Shown: one piece after another, positions 5,668 through 8,782 of the stretch | Position numbering within the stretch: the stretch's first letter is position 1 | Layout: every line of letters starts with the position of its first letter | NCBI GenBank assembly: GCA_026396495.1 | Contig: JAPLWR010000100.1 | Coordinates: 6,150-14,931, forward strand | DNA length: 8,782 bases | Source of the DNA: Candidatus Magasanikiibacteriota bacterium | GTDB taxonomy: Bacteria > Patescibacteriota > Patescibacteriia > Magasanikbacterales > UBA10003 | Reading direction: 5' to 3' | Made by a program: the position numbers and the translations under genes | The notes under the pieces: model-generated | The model's input: the letters and a program-made list of their open reading frames with translations, nothing else | Told to the model about the DNA's origin: nothing | Databases searched by the model: none

Positions 5668-6972
5668 TTACTCCTTTTCACTCTTTTCTTGAAGATCAGT
5701 AATATCCCTTATAACTCCCATAATTGCTGTTATTTTCCCTTGTTCATTCTTAACAGGACTCAAGGAGATACTAATATAAAAATCTTTTTTTCTTAAAACA
5801 ATTTTTTCCTCAATATTTTTTACACCCTGGCCTGTTTTAAAGACATTCTCACAGTTAGTTCTAATTTTATTTTCCATCTCCCCACTAAAAAATTCAAATA
5901 TGGATCTGCCATTCATAAGAAAAATTGGCTTGTCAAAAAAATCTGCCAAAGACTTATTTACAACTAAAAAAATATACGCCCTGTCTAACAGAAATATTTG
6001 ATCTACAGCAGATTCAATAAAAATTTTGTAACTTTCTTCTCTATTTAATAACTCTAAAGTCTTTTCTTTAATTTGCTTTCTTAAAGTTTTTTGATAAACC
6101 AAACCTATAACTACAATTACCATCAGTAATCCTAAAATCAAAAGAGCTATTCTAAACCACGTAGGTGCAACCTCTATTTTTTGTAAATATTTACCAAAAT
6201 TATTATTGATCGAATTATAATAAACACTGTTGGAGTATTCTTTAAGCTTAACTAAATTACTATCCAGGGTGCTGATTAAATAACTATTTTTAGGATTGTT
6301 TTTAGATAAAGCAAATCTAAGTTCACTAGGATCAAAGATAATATTGGAACGCTTAACTTGATAAGCATCTTCATTAACAATACCATAGTACCAACTAACC
6401 ACTCCTACATCAGCTTCATTAGTAGACAGCATTTTAAAAACATCATAATAATTCTCAACATTAACAATATCAGCTTTTATGTTAAAAGAAGTGATAATAT
6501 TTTTTAAACCCAGAGGACTGGTATAATGAATACCTGATTTTAAAATGGCAATTTTTTTATCATTTAAATCGGAAAAAGAATTAATTTCTAGCCCCTTTCT
6601 AGTATAAAATATCCCCCAACTAACAAGGACTGTTTCTTTATTAAAATCAAATTCTTGTTCACGCTCTGAAGAATAAGCCACATCAACCATGAAATCCGTT
6701 TTTCCATTTTTTAAATTTTCTAATCCTTTATCCCAAGTATCAAAAACATAGACTATATTCCAATTTTCTTTTTTGGCAATATAATTTACAATATCTGCCC
6801 AAAAACCTTTGATTTGACCTTTTTCATCTTTGTAAATCTTAGGAAAATTATCATAAACACCTACCCGAACAGTTAGCTGATCAGCCTTAGGATCATTTAC
6901 TGCGGCCAAAACAGGGCTGAAACTAAAAAACAAAAATTGCAAAAAAAGCAAAATAAATGCTATTTTTTTCAT
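5668..6972 (-). CDS. Solute-binding (SBP_bac_3)-TM-PAS receptor without output domain
   Basis: This looks like the sensory half of a BvgS-type membrane receptor. Residues 1-23 are a signal peptide. Residues 33-265 match the periplasmic solute-binding fold family 3 used in hybrid kinases and GGDEF sensors: LTVRVGVYDNFPKIYKDEKG, GFWADIVNYIAKKENW, LKNGKTDFMVDVAYSSERE and FDFNKE. A single membrane helix (272-294) and a short charged coil (295-312) lead to a PAS domain (about 313-427) that closes with the PAC-like ITAIMGVIRDITDLQE. The protein then stops at residue 434; no HisKA, HATPase or GGDEF follows in any frame. The gap behind it instead holds the next gene's promoter. It may signal through a partner protein, or be a degenerate kinase. 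An in-frame TAA just upstream prevents extension of the start at 6972. The ligand is probably a small amine or amino acid, by family only. Confidence 0.9.
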   Translation of the reverse strand: MKKIAFILLFLQFLFFSFSPVLAAVNDPKADQLTVRVGVYDNFPKIYKDEKGQIKGFWADIVNYIAKKENWNIVYVFDTWDKGLENLKNGKTDFMVDVAYSSEREQEFDFNKETVLVSWGIFYTRKGLEINSFSDLNDKKIAILKSGIHYTSPLGLKNIITSFNIKADIVNVENYYDVFKMLSTNEADVGVVSWYYGIVNEDAYQVKRSNIIFDPSELRFALSKNNPKNSYLISTLDSNLVKLKEYSNSVYYNSINNNFGKYLQKIEVAPTWFRIALLILGLLMVIVVIGLVYQKTLRKQIKEKTLELLNREESYKIFIESAVDQIFLLDRAYIFLVVNKSLADFFDKPIFLMNGRSIFEFFSGEMENKIRTNCENVFKTGQGVKNIEEKIVLRKKDFYISISLSPVKNEQGKITAIMGVIRDITDLQEKSEKE

Positions 6973-6990
6973 ATTTTAAGATTAAATTCC

Positions 6991-6997
6991 CCTCCTT
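6991..6997 (-). promoter_or_regulatory. Shine-Dalgarno-like AAGGAGG at unusual distance from the receptor start
   Basis: The minus strand reads AAGGAGGGG, but 18 bases separate AAGGAGG from the ATG at 6972, far more than the usual 5-9. No ATG, GTG or TTG lies closer. The site abuts the inverted repeat at 6996-7022. Confidence 0.55.
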
Positions 6998-7022
6998 ATC
7001 TTTAATATTATCATAAAGATAA
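6996..7022. repeat. Perfect 9-bp inverted repeat upstream of the receptor gene
   Basis: TTATCTTTA (6996-7004) and TAAAGATAA (7014-7022) are exact reverse complements separated by nine bases, so the half-site centres are 18 bp apart. On the minus-strand transcript the stem would overlap the first bases of the Shine-Dalgarno. It could be a dimeric regulator's operator or an RNA hairpin; its AT-rich composition lowers certainty. Confidence 0.55.
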
Positions 7023-7057
7023 CAAAACAAAAAATCCTGCTTAAAACCACTCGGCAC

Positions 7058-7086
7058 TTGACAAACCTCTCTATTTATGGTATGAT
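7058..7086 (+). promoter_or_regulatory. Strong promoter of the cold-shock gene
   Basis: Consensus -35 TTGACA (7058-7063) is followed by a 17-base spacer and -10 TATGAT (7081-7086), directly preceded by TGG (extended -10). Transcription should begin near 7093, giving a leader of about 80 bases, which is long as is usual for cold-shock genes. Confidence 0.82.
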
Positions 7087-7145
7087 ATAGTTCTACAAAA
7101 TATCCTTACTAAATTTAGTCGAACTTTTTAAAAGGAACCAAATTT

Positions 7146-7171
7146 TTGTAAATTATTCACTAGTTTTACAA
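7146..7171 (+). promoter_or_regulatory. Possible leader hairpin directly before the cold-shock start codon
   Basis: TTGTAAA (7146-7152) pairs perfectly with TTTACAA (7165-7171) around a 12-base loop and ends two bases before the ATG, where a Shine-Dalgarno would normally sit. Such a weak AT-rich stem might be temperature-sensitive. A chance match in AT-rich DNA is also possible. Confidence 0.35.
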
Positions 7172-7173
7172 CT

Positions 7174-7374
7174 ATGAAAGGCATTGTTAAAACAATTGTC
7201 GCTGATAAGCACTTTGGCTTTATCACACCTGAAGATGGTTCAAAAGACGTCTTCTTTCATGAAACTGGTTTGCAAGGTGTTCAATTCTCTGAATTGAAAT
7301 CTGGCGACGCAGTCAACTACGATGAGGAACAATCTGAAAAAGGTCCTCGCGCTGTCAATGTTACCCGCGCTTAA
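7174..7374 (+). CDS. Cold-shock domain protein, CspA family
   Basis: This 66-residue, single-domain OB-fold protein binds single-stranded RNA or DNA and acts as an RNA chaperone. RNP1 is KHFGFITP (residues 12-19) and RNP2 is DVFFHE (25-30). The length and the closing GPRAVNVTRA are normal for the family. The usual KWFN before RNP1 is replaced by KTIVADKH, so the tryptophan found in most CspA homologues is missing; the stacking Phe residues of RNP1 and RNP2 are kept. It ends with two TAA stops in a row and a strong hairpin terminator. It is the only plus-strand gene, divergent from the receptor gene and convergent with the ABC-F gene, with its own strong promoter and a leader of about 80 bases. 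No Shine-Dalgarno lies near the ATG; an AAAGGAA at about 7131-7137 is too far away. Confidence 0.95.
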   Translation: MKGIVKTIVADKHFGFITPEDGSKDVFFHETGLQGVQFSELKSGDAVNYDEEQSEKGPRAVNVTRA

Positions 7375-7393
7375 TAAGCCGTGTTACATCAAA

Positions 7394-7426
7394 AACACCC
7401 CGTACTTGTACGAGGTGTTGTTGTTT
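7394..7426. terminator. Bidirectional terminator between the cold-shock and ABC-F genes
   Basis: A long stem (7394-7405 with 7408-7419, one C-A mismatch) begins with AACACC/GGTGTT. On the plus strand it is followed by GTTGTTTT and on the minus strand by TTTTTG. It lies 20-60 bases from the two convergent stop codons, so it can serve both genes. Confidence 0.85.
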
Positions 7427-7437
7427 TAAGATGAGTT

Positions 7438-8782
7438 TTAAAATCTACCCAAATCTAGCTCATGATTAAATTTAATCTTTTTTACAAACTCTGGCATGTG
7501 ACTAATAAGAATCAAAGCCCCATTGTAATTATTGATAGCCTCGGCAATCACAGGAATGTGACGGAAGTTAATATGATTAGTTGGTTCATCTAAAACCAAA
7601 AGTCCAGGTTGCATCAAGACCAATCTAGCAAAAGACAATAAGGCCTTTTGACCTTCTGATAATTGAGAAATTTTTAAACCCATTAATTCTCCGGTAACTA
7701 ATAAACCAGCTGCCACTGAACGCATATCCTGGATATTCACTTCGCCAATCAAAACACTTTTTAAAGAGTCAAAAACTGTTTGGTCATAATCTAAAGTAGA
7801 AAAATCTTGGCTATAATAACCCACACGAGTACCAGGCATTATTACGGCCCCTTCACTAGTACCATTTACCAAAGAGCGAAGCAACGTACTCTTGCCTACT
7901 CCATTGGGTCCAGAAATCAATAATCTATCTTTTTGACGCAAAACAATATCTACTTCCTGAATTTGAGGCTCGTGATTTTTAATTACTTTAACAGATTTGA
8001 TAGTAACAATATTACCAACAATTTCTTGAGCAGGAATTTCAAACTCTCTAATGGTCTTATCCTCGCGACGGACATCCACTTTATTTTCTTCCAGTTCAGC
8101 CACCTCTTCTTTTAATTTACTAGCCAGTTTACGCATCTTACCTCCTTTGTTGGCAAAAAAGTTAACCTTTTCTTTATTGTCTCTGATTTCTTTTTCCAAT
8201 TGAGCATTTTTCTTGATTTCTCTTTCAATTCTTTTATTAATTTCTTCCACTACAGAATAATAATCGCCAACATAAATTTCTGTTTTTTTAGTAAAAACAT
8301 CCAAATAAATAACACCCTCAGTAAAACAATTTAAAAAATCGGCATCATGAGAAATTACAATCACAGTTTTATCATACATGACCAAAAACTCAATCAAGTG
8401 GTCAATGCCAGCTTTGTCTAAATTATTAGTAGGCTCGTCCAAAAGTAAAATATCTGGATTTTGAATCAAAGCGAAAGCTAATAAAATTCTAGCTTGTTGA
8501 CCGCCAGATAAATCCCCCACTTTTCTATCAATAGGAGTAGTTAAATTAACTGCGTTCATTACTTTGCTGATCTGACTTTTAATGTTCCCTGGAATTTCTC
8601 TAAAAGCTTTGGCAAAATATTCTTCCACGGTTAAATGTAAATCTTGTTTAGCAATCATCTGAGAAGCTGTAGCAATACTAGCATTATTAGTAATAAAAAC
8701 ATTACCTTTGGTTGGTTTCAACTCTCCTTTGATTAATTTAAAGATAGTACTTTTGCCCGCACCATTTTGGCCCATCAAAGTT
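7438..8782 (-). CDS. ABC-F family ATP-binding protein (N-terminus outside window)
   Basis: This is a soluble protein with two ABC cassettes and no membrane segments. ABC-F proteins bind the ribosomal E site and modulate translation or antibiotic resistance. About 446 residues are visible. The frame stays open to the window edge; the first Walker A (GQNGAGKST) is at the boundary, so perhaps 30-40 residues are missing. Numbering from 8778, cassette 1 has Q-loop Q40, signature LSGGQQAR (90-97), Walker B ILLLDEPTNNLD and switch ISHD. The linker (about 176-250, highly charged, KEKVNFFANKGGKMRKLASKL) matches the P-site tRNA interaction motif. Cassette 2 has GPNGVGKST (290-298), Q324, LSEGQKAL (373-380), LLVLDEPTNHIN and ISHM. 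The arm insertion and C-terminal extension of Uup/EttA-type members are absent, so it is a compact form. The subfamily cannot be fixed from sequence alone. Confidence 0.93.
   Translation of the reverse strand, partial: TLMGQNGAGKSTIFKLIKGELKPTKGNVFITNNASIATASQMIAKQDLHLTVEEYFAKAFREIPGNIKSQISKVMNAVNLTTPIDRKVGDLSGGQQARILLAFALIQNPDILLLDEPTNNLDKAGIDHLIEFLVMYDKTVIVISHDADFLNCFTEGVIYLDVFTKKTEIYVGDYYSVVEEINKRIEREIKKNAQLEKEIRDNKEKVNFFANKGGKMRKLASKLKEEVAELEENKVDVRREDKTIREFEIPAQEIVGNIVTIKSVKVIKNHEPQIQEVDIVLRQKDRLLISGPNGVGKSTLLRSLVNGTSEGAVIMPGTRVGYYSQDFSTLDYDQTVFDSLKSVLIGEVNIQDMRSVAAGLLVTGELMGLKISQLSEGQKALLSFARLVLMQPGLLVLDEPTNHINFRHIPVIAEAINNYNGALILISHMPEFVKKIKFNHELDLGRF

Noticed and set aside
6973..7173. 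A riboswitch or tRNA in the gap between the receptor and cold-shock genes
   Set aside because: No cloverleaf or known aptamer consensus is visible; the gap is explained by a promoter, a leader, an inverted repeat and a Shine-Dalgarno.
561..8782. Alternative genetic code with TGA as glycine or tryptophan
   Set aside because: No gene contains an in-frame TGA, tryptophan is encoded by TGG throughout, and glycine uses normal GGN codons.

Overview
The window looks like chromosomal DNA from an AT-rich, uncultured bacterium, most probably of the Candidate Phyla Radiation (Patescibacteria, Parcubacteria-like). Three things point there. A small protein carries an exact CxxC-x17-CxxC zinc ribbon behind an RGG-type tail. 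A TspO membrane protein is fused to a Cys-rich segment and a Gmad2-like domain. A signal-peptide coiled-coil protein resembles hypothetical proteins I recall from such genomes. The lineage is inferred, since no rRNA or marker gene is present. Translation fits the standard bacterial code: all nine visible stop codons are TAA, and no in-frame TGA needs recoding.

Nine of the ten genes lie on the minus strand, so read from right to left. They are: an ABC-F ribosome-associated ATPase (7438-8782, N-terminus outside the window); an SBP_bac_3-TM-PAS receptor with no output domain (5668-6972); the RGG/zinc-ribbon protein (5010-5537); the TspO-Cys-Gmad2 fusion (3968-4903); the exported coiled-coil protein (3190-3831); an 86-residue orphan protein (2781-3041); and a probable operon of cupin (2263-2661), CPA2 antiporter with an RCK domain (561-2234) and a DrrA-like ABC ATPase (1-559, C-terminus outside). 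The only plus-strand gene is a cold-shock protein (7174-7374). It is convergent with the ABC-F gene across a bidirectional terminator and divergent from the receptor gene.

Most genes look like separate transcription units. Hairpin terminators with U-tracts follow the orphan, coiled-coil, zinc-ribbon and cold-shock genes. Good promoters precede the cold-shock, zinc-ribbon, cupin and orphan genes. The first three share a TTG-type -35 box, a 17-18 base spacer and an extended -10 (TGG directly before the -10 hexamer). Only the orphan gene has a Shine-Dalgarno sequence at normal distance. The receptor gene has one 18 bases away, next to a perfect inverted repeat.

Functionally this is an envelope, stress and RNA-handling neighbourhood: ion exchange, export, a solute receptor and a tryptophan-rich membrane protein, beside cold-shock and putative RNA-binding proteins and a ribosome-associated ATPase. 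I see no mobile element, CRISPR array, tRNA or rRNA. No gene-free stretch exceeds about 200 bases. The most unusual items are the TspO fusion, the receptor that stops after its PAS domain, and the self-contained 86-residue gene.
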